A stretch of 64,000 nucleotides of DNA from Brachyspira sp949287565 (GTDB taxonomy: Bacteria; Spirochaetota; Brachyspiria; Brachyspirales; Brachyspiraceae). Of the stretch, positions 34,650 through 44,041 are shown in pieces. Location of the stretch: the NCBI RefSeq assembly GCF_036997615.1, contig NZ_JAWLQA010000002.1. One strand, given 5' to 3'. The notes under the pieces were generated by a model that saw nothing but the letters and a program-made list of their open reading frames with translations, did not search any database and was not told the DNA's origin. The stretch's first letter is position 1. Each line of letters begins with the position of its first letter. The position numbers and the translations under genes were made by a program.

Positions 34650-35300
34650 ATGATAGATGATTTTTGTAATGAATTAAAAAATAAATACCCTAATACTCAG
34701 AAAATTAGAGATCAGATAGAAGAGCTTAGAAATTATTTATATATGAAAAGCGAAGAGTATATAAATGATTCTAAAGAAGAAGCTTTTGAAAAGGCTCTTA
34801 AATCTTTCGGAGATGTAGATTCGCTTCTTGAGGAATTATCAAAAGATACAAAAATAGTTAGTAAATATAGATTATATTTATTTGTTGGTATTATTGATAT
34901 TGTTATTGTGGATTTTTTAAGTTTATTATTATGCTTTATATCTCTAAAAAATAATAATATATCATTTTTTTCTTATATAAATAATTCATTGATTGCTAGC
35001 ATATTTTTTATTATTTCTGGAATAATTAGTATTTTTTTACTCATAATGATACAATTTATTAATATGCGTAATATATATGAAACAGTAGAATATACTTACA
35101 ATGATTATAAGATAAATTTAAAATATTCTATTATAGGTTTTATTATTATATCTATAGCGGTATTTATTTTTAATATGTTTTTTACTCCGCATCATATTTG
35201 GTTTGTATTTGTTATTATATACTTTTTATCTTGGCCTTTGACTGTGTTTTTATTTTATCAATTTTTTAAAAATTCTGATAAAAATATTAATAGGAAATGA
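34650..35300 (+). CDS. Membrane protein with N-terminal HAAS-like/DUF1700-like domain
   Basis: 216 residues: a cytoplasmic helical domain (about 1-75) with IRDQIEELRNYLYMKSEEY and ALKSFGDVDSLLEELSKD, like the HAAS or permease-prefix domain found next to PadR regulators, then four membrane helices. Paralogue of the next gene, whose start overlaps its stop. Presumably co-regulated by the PadR protein 23 bp upstream; function unknown. Confidence 0.75.
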   Translation: MIDDFCNELKNKYPNTQKIRDQIEELRNYLYMKSEEYINDSKEEAFEKALKSFGDVDSLLEELSKDTKIVSKYRLYLFVGIIDIVIVDFLSLLLCFISLKNNNISFFSYINNSLIASIFFIISGIISIFLLIMIQFINMRNIYETVEYTYNDYKINLKYSIIGFIIISIAVFIFNMFFTPHHIWFVFVIIYFLSWPLTVFLFYQFFKNSDKNINRK

Positions 35301-35965
35301 TGATGAATATTAATGAGTTTTATAAAAATATTAAAAAGAAATATCCTAATACTAAAGAAGTTCTTGAGCAATTAGATGAAATAAAAGATATGCTAAATTC
35401 CAAAGTTCAGCATTATGTAAAAAATGGAATGAAATATGAAGAAGCCTGCAGTAAATCTATAGATGAGCTTGGCAATATTGATGAAGTTTTTGAGGATATA
35501 AGCAAAGATGCAAAAATTGTTCATAATTTATATATAAAAATATTAACAACTTTAATATCATCTTTTTCTACAGCTCTTTTAGCTTTTATTTTTGGTTTGA
35601 TTGTAGATAATTTAAGTTTTTTTAATGAAACTACTAAAATAGGATACAAACTTACTATGCCTTATTTTTATTTGGTATTATTTATTTATATAGTGATTTA
35701 TTCTTTTTGGAATTTTTCTGATAATATAAAGCCTAAAATAAGAAAGTACAGTTATGATATATATAAAATTAATTTAAAAAATTCTATTATCGCTGTTATA
35801 ATTTATTCTGTGATAATGATTATTGTAAATATCATCACATATCAATATAATAATTATTTATGGTTTATTTGGGCTTTCAATGGAATATTGAATTGGACTA
35901 TTTCTATAATTGCAGACTATCATTTATTTAGAAGTAAGATATTTGAATGTACTGAAAATTTTTAA
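35297..35965 (+). CDS. Membrane protein with N-terminal HAAS-like domain, paralogue
   Basis: 222 residues with the same plan as its neighbour: helical domain (NTKEVLEQLDEIKDML, SIDELGNIDEVFEDISKDAKIV) and four membrane helices. The start is ATGATG overlapping the upstream stop (either ATG possible). A PadR-HAAS-HAAS operon. Function unknown. Confidence 0.75.
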   Translation: MMMNINEFYKNIKKKYPNTKEVLEQLDEIKDMLNSKVQHYVKNGMKYEEACSKSIDELGNIDEVFEDISKDAKIVHNLYIKILTTLISSFSTALLAFIFGLIVDNLSFFNETTKIGYKLTMPYFYLVLFIYIVIYSFWNFSDNIKPKIRKYSYDIYKINLKNSIIAVIIYSVIMIIVNIITYQYNNYLWFIWAFNGILNWTISIIADYHLFRSKIFECTENF

Positions 35966-36239
35966 GTTTGTCAACCGATGGATTTTATGTAAATTTTATC
36001 TACTTTTTTGTCGCACAAAAAAGTAGCTATATCCTCGACAAGCTCGGATACGCTTTGCGAAAACGCAATTACTAGAACTTTATATTAAATATAAATATGG
36101 GATATAACCTAAATTTAGACTATAAATGCAGTTCTTTTGGTTCTTTTATACCAATAAAAGAACTGGGGTGCGGGGCAAAGCCCTGCAAATATTTTAAATT
36201 AAAAAAATTATTTTGACAAAATATAATTGTTTAGGTATA
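35950..36239. repeat. Full-length composite dispersed repeat
   Basis: The most complete match to 10520-10794: ACTGAAAATTTTTAAGTTTG, a perfect 11-bp hairpin (36000-36010 with 36016-36026), CGCTTTGCGAAAACGCAATT and ACTAGAACTTTATATTAAAT, GCAGTTCTTTTGGTTCTTTT, AAAAGAACTGGGGTGC, GGGGCAAAGCCC, TTTTGACA and the 22-bp MITE-like end at 36218-36239. No protein coding. Confidence 0.75.
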
Positions 36240-36344
36240 TACTGTTTCTAAATACATATAATTATTTATAAGATAGTTTACACTTCATAAAATGATTTGT
36301 TTTTATATAAGAGTTAAATTTCTTAATATTTTACACAAAGTATA

Positions 36345-36372
36345 TTGACAGACATAATACTTGTGCTATAAT
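36345..36372 (+). promoter_or_regulatory. Strong promoter of the outer-membrane barrel gene
   Basis: TTGACA (36345-36350), 16-bp spacer, TATAAT (36367-36372) with an extended TGC before the -10. It lies 35 bp upstream of the ATG at 36408. Confidence 0.8.
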
Positions 36373-36407
36373 AATAATATAAGATAAATAGTAGGTGTAT
36401 TGTTTTT

Positions 36408-37412
36408 ATGAAAAGATTGTTATTACTATTTTTTATATTATCAAGTTTACTTTTTGCTCAGAATGATTTTGTAAACTCAGGTTTCCATTACAGTTATAAT
36501 TATTTTGGATTTCCATTTTCTGTTGATTTTGGATATGCATACAAAAAGAATTCACATTTTGTATATGTTCCTCGTGTAGGGATAAGTTTTGATTATGGTG
36601 CAGAATCATCATTTGGAATATTCGCTAATGTTGGAATGGAATACAGATACAGAAGATTTTTTATAGATTTGAATTATAAGCAGGGAATAACACCTCCATT
36701 TGCTACATTCAATTATAAAGATTTAGAATATTACGGACAATTAAGATTAGGATATTATTTTGATAATGTTAGTATTTCTTATGGTATGAATATAGGTAAA
36801 ATGTTAACTTCTGAAAGAGAGGTTTATAGATTAAGTTCTATATTTAAGATTAATCAAAGTATTAATTTAAGTTCTACATTTGTTGATGATGGAGTTAATA
36901 AATTAAAATTCAATGCTGGTGTAGGTGCTAGTATTATACCTAATGAAAAGCAGTATTCTTATAATGTTTCAGCTAGTATGCCTTATTCATTCTTTCATTA
37001 TTGGGGAGAACTTGGAATTATGCCTTATATAGGATATAGTGCTTATTTTGATAAAAGCGAGAAAAAATATTCTATTGGATTTAAATATTTATACTCTCTT
37101 ATGATGATGCCTTTATCAAATTTGGAAGCACATCTTAAAAATATGGACTTTCTTACATTTGCCCATTTTGAATATAAATTTTTTATGAGATTTCTTCCTT
37201 CTGGTTTTAATGATATATACTTAGTTGCTTTTGGTAATGTTGGTTATGGAAAATATTTTGAAAGCAGTATTGATAAAGGTAATTTATTGTATGTTGTAGG
37301 AGGCGGAATAGGATATAATCTTTACGGCACAACACCTTTACAATTGACTTTCGGTGTTGATAACAATAAAAGTTTGGTTATGAACTTGATAATAAGTACT
37401 ATAGTATTTTAA
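36408..37412 (+). CDS. Predicted outer-membrane beta-barrel protein
   Basis: 334 residues with a signal peptide (about 1-17, ending LLFAQ). The mature part alternates polar and aromatic residues in short strands (YSYNYFGFPFSVDFGYAY; FGIFANVGMEYRYRRFFIDLNYKQG) and ends in a hydrophobic strand (MNLIISTIVF). This fits an outer-membrane barrel. Strong promoter; followed 20 bp later by an inner-membrane protein. Not assigned to a named family. Confidence 0.7.
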   Translation: MKRLLLLFFILSSLLFAQNDFVNSGFHYSYNYFGFPFSVDFGYAYKKNSHFVYVPRVGISFDYGAESSFGIFANVGMEYRYRRFFIDLNYKQGITPPFATFNYKDLEYYGQLRLGYYFDNVSISYGMNIGKMLTSEREVYRLSSIFKINQSINLSSTFVDDGVNKLKFNAGVGASIIPNEKQYSYNVSASMPYSFFHYWGELGIMPYIGYSAYFDKSEKKYSIGFKYLYSLMMMPLSNLEAHLKNMDFLTFAHFEYKFFMRFLPSGFNDIYLVAFGNVGYGKYFESSIDKGNLLYVVGGGIGYNLYGTTPLQLTFGVDNNKSLVMNLIISTIVF

Positions 37413-37432
37413 TATTTTGGAGTTTGTTATTT

Positions 37433-38092
37433 ATGGCAAATATTAAAAATAAAGTTATATTTTCTTTTTTATGCTTAATCTTTTATACAGCATTGAGTTT
37501 ATCATTTTATTTAATACCTTTTAATTCAAAAGTATTAAGTATAATTGCAGTAATTTGTGCTGCTATATTTAGTATATTTTTTCTGCTTCCTGCATTTTTA
37601 TATTCTCCTGTTTATTCAATAGTTATTGCTATTTTACATTATATGTTTTTTAGATTGTTTGAAATTATAAGAATGTTTACTATTTTAGATTCTACGCCTG
37701 TAACTTCGATTTATATTATGCTTCAAAGTGCTTTGGGTATTATTATGAATGTGATTTGTATTATATTAACTTGCTTAACTATTTATTTTATGAAGAAGTA
37801 TATTAAAAATAAAGGTCTCAATTTTAATATAAATATGGCTTTAATAACTGCTTTGATAATTGCATTTATAAGATTTGTTGTAAGCGGAATATCTCTTTCA
37901 TCATTCTTTTTAAATTTTTTTGTAATAAATAAGATATATATTAGTAATGATTTAATAATTCAGCAAATTGTTACTTATGTTGTTTCTGTTATAGTTACTT
38001 TTATAGCGGTTATGATTTCTTATTTTATTTATATTAAGATAAAAGACAAACCGTTTTTTTCTAATATGAATAATTTAAATAATAATGAGTAG
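37433..38092 (+). CDS. Hypothetical polytopic inner-membrane protein
   Basis: About 219 residues with six hydrophobic helices and few charged residues; ends in an Asn-rich tail. The ATG at 37433 has GGAG 10 nt upstream; an in-frame TTG at 37424 is too close to that site. The spread of helices vaguely recalls ECF-type substrate components but no motif proves it. Probably co-transcribed with the barrel gene before it. Confidence 0.6.
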   Translation: MANIKNKVIFSFLCLIFYTALSLSFYLIPFNSKVLSIIAVICAAIFSIFFLLPAFLYSPVYSIVIAILHYMFFRLFEIIRMFTILDSTPVTSIYIMLQSALGIIMNVICIILTCLTIYFMKKYIKNKGLNFNINMALITALIIAFIRFVVSGISLSSFFLNFFVINKIYISNDLIIQQIVTYVVSVIVTFIAVMISYFIYIKIKDKPFFSNMNNLNNNE

Positions 38093-38126
38093 TTTTTATT
38101 GTATTTTGTTTTAAGGAGGATTTAAT

Positions 38127-38849
38127 ATGATGAGAAAGATTTTTACAGTTTTATTTTTATCTTTAGTTTTTACTCTTTCCGCTTTTTCATACAGCAAAGA
38201 ATTTAATGAACTTTATAATCTGTATTATATGGCTAATACAAATAAAGGGAGTGATTTAAATCTTGCTATAGAAAGAATGAAGAATGCCAATTTCCCAAAA
38301 GTAGAAAAACAAACTTATGATAATCTTATTTTGCTTATGGACATATATATGAATCCTAGAAGTAAAAGAGAGGCTTATAAATTATTGAATGATAATATAA
38401 AAAAGAATACTCCTCTTTTATCAGAGAAAGATGCTGACTATATGTCTTCTGTTGCTGATGTTATGAGCGGAGCTATTAATTATTCTTCATTTAATGATGT
38501 TATAAAACTTTCAGGCAAGGCAGGTGAAATATATGATAATGCTTTAAAAATCAATGCAAATCATTTTCCTTCTCTTTTGGGTAAAGCAATACTCACAGCA
38601 TACAGTCCTGAATTTGTAGGCGGCGGAATAGATAAATCGCTTCCAATATTTAAAAAGGCTGAAAATAGTGCCAAAGAGAAATGGGAAAAGCATATAGTTT
38701 ATTTATGGACTTCTCAGGCTTATTTTAAAAATAATGATAAAGCCAATTATGATAAGTACATGAAAATGGCAAAAGATATATTCCCGGAAGGAGCTTTTAT
38801 AAAAAATATTATTGATATGAACGCCAAAGGAAAAGGAATGTTTAATTAA
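38127..38849 (+). CDS. Periplasmic TPR-like protein (TatT-like)
   Basis: 240 residues, signal peptide (about 1-21, ending SAFS), AAGGAGG ribosome site. All-helical repeats; FPSLLGKAILTAYSPEFVGGGIDKSLPIFKKAE aligns with GYMHAPAIAGGSxKKAF of the two TPR proteins at 22820 and 55628, so it is a third, more distant member. Such proteins resemble TRAP-associated TatT of Treponema, but no TRAP transporter genes are present here. Confidence 0.65.
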   Translation: MMRKIFTVLFLSLVFTLSAFSYSKEFNELYNLYYMANTNKGSDLNLAIERMKNANFPKVEKQTYDNLILLMDIYMNPRSKREAYKLLNDNIKKNTPLLSEKDADYMSSVADVMSGAINYSSFNDVIKLSGKAGEIYDNALKINANHFPSLLGKAILTAYSPEFVGGGIDKSLPIFKKAENSAKEKWEKHIVYLWTSQAYFKNNDKANYDKYMKMAKDIFPEGAFIKNIIDMNAKGKGMFN

Positions 38850-38889
38850 GATATGATTAAATATACTAATATGTATTATAATTATATAG

Positions 38890-39100
38890 AGCTGTAGATT
38901 GTGCGTTTTTGTGAAGCAGAACTTCGACGAAGTTCGTAGAGCGTGTGCGTCAAAAAAGTTGAAAAAATAATAAAATTTGAGTTTATAAATTTTATTACTT
39001 GTGGTGGCTTTGCCCCACCGCTCTGCGTGCTTACGCAACACCCCCAGTTCTTTTGTTGGCACAGGCGAAGCCCGCCTACGGCGAAAGACTGCATTTTTTA
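38890..39100. repeat. Dispersed repeat between two TPR genes
   Basis: Shows GAACTTCGACGAAGTTCG, GTGCGTCAAAAAAGTTG, GTGGTGGCTTTGCCCCACCG, CAACACCCCCAGTTCTTTTG, TTGGCACAGGCGAAGCCC and GCGAAAGACTGCATTTT. The open frame that starts at 39001 uses this repeat as a false N-terminal extension. Confidence 0.65.
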
Positions 39101-39156
39101 TATTAAAATATTTAATTATAATTTTGAAAGATGCATATAAAAATAAGGATATTAAA

Positions 39157-39939
39157 ATGTTTAGAGTGATTGTTTTGATTTTTATTAACGTTTTCTTTTT
39201 ATGCGGATTATATGGAGAGATTTCAAGCGAGGCCAATTCCATATTAAAAGAAATAGACAATAAAAATAATGAATACCATTCAGGAGCAAGACTTGTAAGA
39301 ACGAGTGAAGCTAAGGATATTTTAAATAGAGTAAAGAACAGTAATTTAAGCGAAGAAGAGAAAATGCATTTAAGTATAGAATGCTACACTCTTTGGGCTA
39401 ATGTATCTATTGCAAGCGGAACTTTTGAAGAAGATTATAAGACTTTAGGTGAGATATACAATAACCTTAAGAAAGATAAAGTTTTCAAAAAAGGCTCTTC
39501 AGATATTTATGCTTCATTCGCTAATTTTGCAAACTCATTTACTTCGCTTGCCTTTTTTAATAAACAATATCCTTATAGTGTTATAGTTGATATGTATACA
39601 TATTCTCGTATGGCTCTATTAAAAGATAAAAATAATATAAGGGCAAAACAAGTATATGGAATGTGGCAGATAGCTACTTTAGGTTTTTATAATAATGCAG
39701 CTTTTTATTCTATAATGAGTTCTTTGAATGATACAAGCAATTTACCAGATTATATGGTGTACAGAGCTTATATTTATAGGTCTATGGCATATATGAAAGT
39801 AAATGAAACAGATAAGGCTTTTAAAGAATTAGATGAAGCTTTAAAAATGTATCCTAAAGGCTTTTACGGATATTTATTAAAAAGTTCTTATGATAAAGGT
39901 AAGGACGGATTTTTGAGTGCGGAGGGTGCTGATTTCTAA
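39157..39939 (+). CDS. Hypothetical exported helical-repeat (TPR-like) protein
   Basis: 260 residues from the ATG at 39157, which has AAGGAT upstream and gives a clean signal peptide (MFRVIVLIFINVFFLCGLYG). The longer open frame to 39001 runs through a repeat and is rejected. The mature part is helical, with a late TPR-like AYMKVNETDKAFKELDEALKMYPKG. It ends 2 bp before an ABC ATPase, so it likely belongs to that transporter system. Confidence 0.7.
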   Translation: MFRVIVLIFINVFFLCGLYGEISSEANSILKEIDNKNNEYHSGARLVRTSEAKDILNRVKNSNLSEEEKMHLSIECYTLWANVSIASGTFEEDYKTLGEIYNNLKKDKVFKKGSSDIYASFANFANSFTSLAFFNKQYPYSVIVDMYTYSRMALLKDKNNIRAKQVYGMWQIATLGFYNNAAFYSIMSSLNDTSNLPDYMVYRAYIYRSMAYMKVNETDKAFKELDEALKMYPKGFYGYLLKSSYDKGKDGFLSAEGADF

Positions 39940-39941
39940 TT

Positions 39942-40631
39942 ATGATAAGATGCGAAAACATATCAAAAATATATAAAACTAAAGATTATCATATAATTGC
40001 AAATAGGAATATCAATTTAGAAATAAAAGACGGAGAAATTGTATGGGTGGCTGGAGTTTCCGGAGCAGGTAAAAGTACATTACTTCATATATTATCAAGT
40101 ATAGATATTCCTACAGAAGGTTCTGTTTATTGGAATGATAATGAGGTTTCAAAATTAAGCGATAGAGAAAGAAGCAGTTTCAGGCTTTCAAATATAGGAC
40201 TTATTTTGCAGTCGCTTGAGCTTTTGAAAACTCAGAGTGTATTTGATAATGTGGCGTTACCTCTTAAGTTTTTAAATGAAAGTTCTTCTAATATAAATAA
40301 AAAAGTTGATGAAATATTAGAAAACTTAAAAATAGATAATTTAAAAAAGAAGAAACCAGAACAGCTTTCAGGAGGACAGAAACAGAGAGTTGCAATTGCA
40401 AGGGCATTGGTAAGCGAAGCACCTTATATATTCGGCGATGAGATTAGTGCGAATTTGGATACAGAAACAAGCAAATTTATTTATGAATATATAAGAAACA
40501 CTATAAAGAAAAGAAACGGCATAGGATTTTTTATTTCGCATGATGAATTGATAGAAGATTATGCGGACAAAAAATATATTATGAGAGAAGGAGATATTCG
40601 CCCATATGGGCAACCCGCACCGTATTGCTAA
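39942..40631 (+). CDS. LolD/MacB-like ABC transporter ATPase
   Basis: 229 residues. Walker A VSGAGKSTLL (about 37-46), signature QLSGGQKQRVAIAR, Walker B PYIFGDEISANLD (Gly where Leu is usual) and H-loop ISHDE. The class works with FtsX-type permeases in lipoprotein release or efflux. The last residues (about RPYGQPAPYC) are encoded by a hairpin repeat also seen at 23593, so the natural C-terminus may have been replaced. A repeat splits it from the permease. Confidence 0.85.
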   Translation: MIRCENISKIYKTKDYHIIANRNINLEIKDGEIVWVAGVSGAGKSTLLHILSSIDIPTEGSVYWNDNEVSKLSDRERSSFRLSNIGLILQSLELLKTQSVFDNVALPLKFLNESSSNINKKVDEILENLKIDNLKKKKPEQLSGGQKQRVAIARALVSEAPYIFGDEISANLDTETSKFIYEYIRNTIKKRNGIGFFISHDELIEDYADKKYIMREGDIRPYGQPAPYC

Positions 40632-40930
40632 ATATTATAGGTGCGGCTGATTACCCTAATTATACATACTGAATATTTTATTAATTTTATGGTTGTAGGC
40701 AAATATATAAAATAATTTAGTTTTTCTTACTTTGTAGATTATATAGATGTTATCAACTTTTTTGTCGCACAAAAAAGTTGCAAAAAACGCATATACTACA
40801 GTTTAATATTTTAGGAATATGTATAAAATGTGGGTAATACCATAATTTTATGTCAAAATGTAGTTTTTTTGTTTTTTGATGAATCCCTTATGGTGTCAGC
40901 AATAGCAGCGTTTGAAAAAGAACAATAATA
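40600..40930. repeat. Dispersed repeat between ABC ATPase and permease
   Basis: Holds a CCGCACC...GGTGCGGCTGATTA hairpin (about 40607-40655, overlapping the ATPase stop) and an 11-bp perfect hairpin (40754-40764 with 40770-40780). The latter has a compensatory change relative to the copies at 10583 and 36000 (CAAC/GTTG instead of CTAC/GTAG). Confidence 0.6.
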
Positions 40931-40962
40931 AAATTTTATTAATAACTATAATGGATAGATAA

Positions 40963-42180
40963 ATGAATATAATAAAATTAGCATTCGATAATCTTTGGTA
41001 TAATAAAACCAGAACAATTTTAAATATGATACTTATTATAGTGTCTTTCGTATCTCTTATGATGATAAGCGGATATAATAATTATACAAAAGAAGGTATT
41101 ATTATAAGCGTTAATGCAAGCGGCGGATCTGTTGTAATAGCGGATAAATCTTATTGGGATACAAAAAGCGAAAAAATCAATATGCTTAATAATAAAGATT
41201 TTGAAGCAATTTATAAAAAACTTGATACTATAAATGAAGTTAATGATTATCAGAAAAAACTTGATATAAGCGGACTTGTAGGTAATGAAAGTAAAAGTAA
41301 ATTCTTCTCAGGTTATGCTTATGAGAAATCATCAAAAATAATGTCATCAGTTTCTCTAAAGGAAGGAACTCCTATATTTGATGATGATATTGATACTATG
41401 GTTTTAGGTACAGATTTAGGAGAGTTTTTTAATATCAATTATGATGATACGCCTTATTTAAATTTGATGACAGATTTTGGAGAGGGTATAAATCTAGGTT
41501 CTTTAATGGCGGTTGGTTCTATGTCTTTGAATAATAGTGCTGCTGATTCTATTACTCTTTACTGCCCTCTTAATGCTATGTATGAAGTATTTGGTCTTGA
41601 ATATGGTAATGCTCATAATTTACTCGTATATTTAAAAGATTATAAAAAGGCAACTGAAATAAAAAATGATCTTAATAAATATTTTAATGAAAATAATTTA
41701 AATTATGAGGCTAAAGATTGGAAGGATTTGAATGCATTTTTACTTTCTGTTATTGATATGAATACTAATAATTATTTGATAGCATTATTAATATTAAGTA
41801 TATTAGTATTTGTTTCGGTTATGCAAATGCTTACAACAAATTTTTTAGAGCGTTTGAATGAATTCGGTACCATGCGTGCATTAGGAATAAATATAAAAAA
41901 TGTAACTTTACTTTTATTTTTGGAAATCATTATAATGGCAGTATTAAGTTCTGTTATTTCAATAATTATTTCTTATGGTGCTTCAGGTATACTTAATGCT
42001 TCAAATTTTGTAATGAAATTCCCTGGTGCTACAGACGGTTATCCTTTAAGTTTATTACTAACATTTAAAGATACTGTTTTAATATTTGTATGGGTATTAT
42101 CTGTATCAATACTAGCAGGTATTTATCCAATAATAAAGGTTATTAGAATGCCTATAATAGAGGTGATAAAGTATGTGTAA
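40963..42180 (+). CDS. FtsX/MacB-type ABC transporter permease
   Basis: 405 residues: one N-terminal helix (about 16-36), a large periplasmic domain (about 40-265) and three C-terminal helices with the FtsX signature (VFVSVMQMLTTNFLERLNEFGTMRALG). It works with the upstream LolD/MacB-like ATPase. Its last 8 bp overlap the next, LolA-like gene. The gene set suggests lipoprotein or outer-membrane export. Confidence 0.85.
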   Translation: MNIIKLAFDNLWYNKTRTILNMILIIVSFVSLMMISGYNNYTKEGIIISVNASGGSVVIADKSYWDTKSEKINMLNNKDFEAIYKKLDTINEVNDYQKKLDISGLVGNESKSKFFSGYAYEKSSKIMSSVSLKEGTPIFDDDIDTMVLGTDLGEFFNINYDDTPYLNLMTDFGEGINLGSLMAVGSMSLNNSAADSITLYCPLNAMYEVFGLEYGNAHNLLVYLKDYKKATEIKNDLNKYFNENNLNYEAKDWKDLNAFLLSVIDMNTNNYLIALLILSILVFVSVMQMLTTNFLERLNEFGTMRALGINIKNVTLLLFLEIIIMAVLSSVISIIISYGASGILNASNFVMKFPGATDGYPLSLLLTFKDTVLIFVWVLSVSILAGIYPIIKVIRMPIIEVIKYV

Positions 42181-42853
42181 AAAAATAGTTAAAATTTTAT
42201 TTATAATAAGCATTTTATCTTTTAATTTGTACAGTCAGAATATATTTGATGATTTTGTTAAAATTTATAATAGAGATGGAAAAAATTATAAAATGTCCGG
42301 CACTTTTACTGATATAAAAGACGGCAAAAAGAAAGTTAATAATTTTGATATGATAGTGGGAAAAAACTATAAATTGATGTATTTAAAAAATAATAATACT
42401 CTTTTTCTTGCTAATAATCAGGGATATTTTGTGCAGTCAAAGAATCAGGTTTCTCCTTTAAAAATTTCAGGAAGCTATGTTGTAACAGGTGCTGCTAATA
42501 TGAACGATTTAATGTCTATAAACTTTACTGATGATTATAAACTTGATAAAGTTGTGAGTGATGAAGAAGTAAATTTAGTAAAGAAAAATAGAAGCGTACC
42601 TTATGCTAAAGCTACACTTAAAAAAATTGCCGGAGGATATAGTATAGACTTTTTTGATAATAGCGGAAAAGTATTGAAAAGAGGTATATACAAAATTAAA
42701 GATAATTATTTTAATGATATGGAATTTTATAATTTGATTATTAATACTAATGCAAGCACAGTATGTAATATATCTAAAATAGAGCCTTCAAGTTCATCAA
42801 GTTCCTATTTCAGAAGTGAGAACATGAAAATGCTTTTTAATTTATTTAAATAA
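42173..42853 (+). CDS. LolA-like periplasmic (outer-membrane lipoprotein-sorting) protein
   Basis: 226 residues, signal peptide (about 1-21, ending LYSQ). The rest suggests an open half-barrel: KMSGTFTDIKDGKKKVNNFDMIVGKNYKLMY. Such LolA-like proteins are often encoded with MacB-type permeases; the Ser-rich tail (SSSSSS) is unusual. The 8-bp overlap with the permease supports joint function. The assignment is by context and moderate similarity. Confidence 0.6.
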   Translation: MCKKIVKILFIISILSFNLYSQNIFDDFVKIYNRDGKNYKMSGTFTDIKDGKKKVNNFDMIVGKNYKLMYLKNNNTLFLANNQGYFVQSKNQVSPLKISGSYVVTGAANMNDLMSINFTDDYKLDKVVSDEEVNLVKKNRSVPYAKATLKKIAGGYSIDFFDNSGKVLKRGIYKIKDNYFNDMEFYNLIINTNASTVCNISKIEPSSSSSSYFRSENMKMLFNLFK

Positions 42854-42875
42854 TAATAAAAACATTTGGTAATAA

Positions 42876-43940
42876 ATGTATCGTACAAAAATATATTTAA
42901 CTTTTTTTATATTTGCTGTATCATCTATAGCATTCGCTGATATAACACCTAAATTCGGTATAAAAAATAGTTTTAATTATATAGATTTAAAAGAAAGCCA
43001 ATATATACCAAATTCAATATTAAGTAATGATACTTATTTTTATTTAGGCTTTGAATATCTTAATAATAATTTTTATTTTTCATTCAAGCCTGCAATTAGA
43101 ATATACACAAAAGACAATAGAGAACTTATTTATGATAATGGAAATCTTATAAAACAGCATGATAATAAGGCATATTTGTCTTTTACATTCGATGAAATAC
43201 AATTTAATTATATAAATGAAATTTTAGGATTTTATATAGGAAAGAGAAAATTCCATTTCGGTGAAGGTTTTAACAGGCAGTATATGTTTGTAGGTGAAAG
43301 CGTACTTTATAATGATTATGAGGCTTTATATAATACCGAGCTTAATTTTTATCAGGGTAGTATTACTCATTCAATAGGTTTTATTACAGATACTAAATCA
43401 ATAGATTTATTAAAAGAACCAGAGTATTATACTTCTTGGTATTATTTAAAATATTCTTCATCTCATTTGGGTTTAATGGGAATAACAAAATATACTTATG
43501 ACTTACAAAAGAAAAATAATTTAATGCTTGGTTTTGAGGCTTCATATATATTTGATATAGGTTTTAAACTTTATGGAAATGTTACTTATAATATTTTAAG
43601 CAGCAATAATTTAGGAAAGAGTCTTAATGATATAAAAAGTTTATTAGGTATTAATTATACTTTTATTTATAATTATGATTTTATACTTAGTCCTTATGTA
43701 GAATATTTTTATGAGGATAGTCATTCATTTTATTCTATAGGGCTTTATTTATCTTTCCTTAATAATTTATTTAATATAATAACTTATTTCTCACATTCTC
43801 CTAATTATAAAATGGATTTAAATACCAAACTTCTTATCAATTATAATAATTTTAGTTTTACTTTTAATTATTATACTCCTTTCAAGAGCAATGAAATTTT
43901 AGAACATGCATTTGAAATATCATTGGAATATAACTATTAA
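42876..43940 (+). CDS. Predicted outer-membrane beta-barrel protein of the ABC/LolA-like operon
   Basis: 354 residues with a signal peptide (about 1-21, ending AFAD). The mature part is Tyr/Phe/Asn-rich with alternating strands (FYLGFEYLNNNFYFSFKPAIRIY; GFYIGKRKFHFGEGFNRQYMF) and ends in a strand finishing with Tyr, typical of barrels. 22 bp after the LolA-like gene, so an ATPase-permease-LolA-like-barrel set. Substrate unknown. Confidence 0.7.
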   Translation: MYRTKIYLTFFIFAVSSIAFADITPKFGIKNSFNYIDLKESQYIPNSILSNDTYFYLGFEYLNNNFYFSFKPAIRIYTKDNRELIYDNGNLIKQHDNKAYLSFTFDEIQFNYINEILGFYIGKRKFHFGEGFNRQYMFVGESVLYNDYEALYNTELNFYQGSITHSIGFITDTKSIDLLKEPEYYTSWYYLKYSSSHLGLMGITKYTYDLQKKNNLMLGFEASYIFDIGFKLYGNVTYNILSSNNLGKSLNDIKSLLGINYTFIYNYDFILSPYVEYFYEDSHSFYSIGLYLSFLNNLFNIITYFSHSPNYKMDLNTKLLINYNNFSFTFNYYTPFKSNEILEHAFEISLEYNY

Positions 43941-43993
43941 TACTATATTCTTATTAATTTTAAGCATAATATTTTAATTATGAAAATTTTATA

Positions 43994-44020
43994 TTGACAT
44001 AGTAAAAATATATTTATAAT
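43994..44020 (+). promoter_or_regulatory. Promoter of the small lipoprotein gene
   Basis: TTGACA (43994-43999), 15-bp spacer, TATAAT (44015-44020), followed by AGGAGGG just before the ATG at 44042. The spacer is a little short. Confidence 0.6.
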
Positions 44021-44041
44021 CAAAGGCTTTAGGAGGGTTCT

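Noticed and set aside
39001..39156. N-terminal extension of the TPR-like protein
   Set aside because: Encoded by a dispersed repeat; the ATG at 39157 gives a signal peptide and has a ribosome site.
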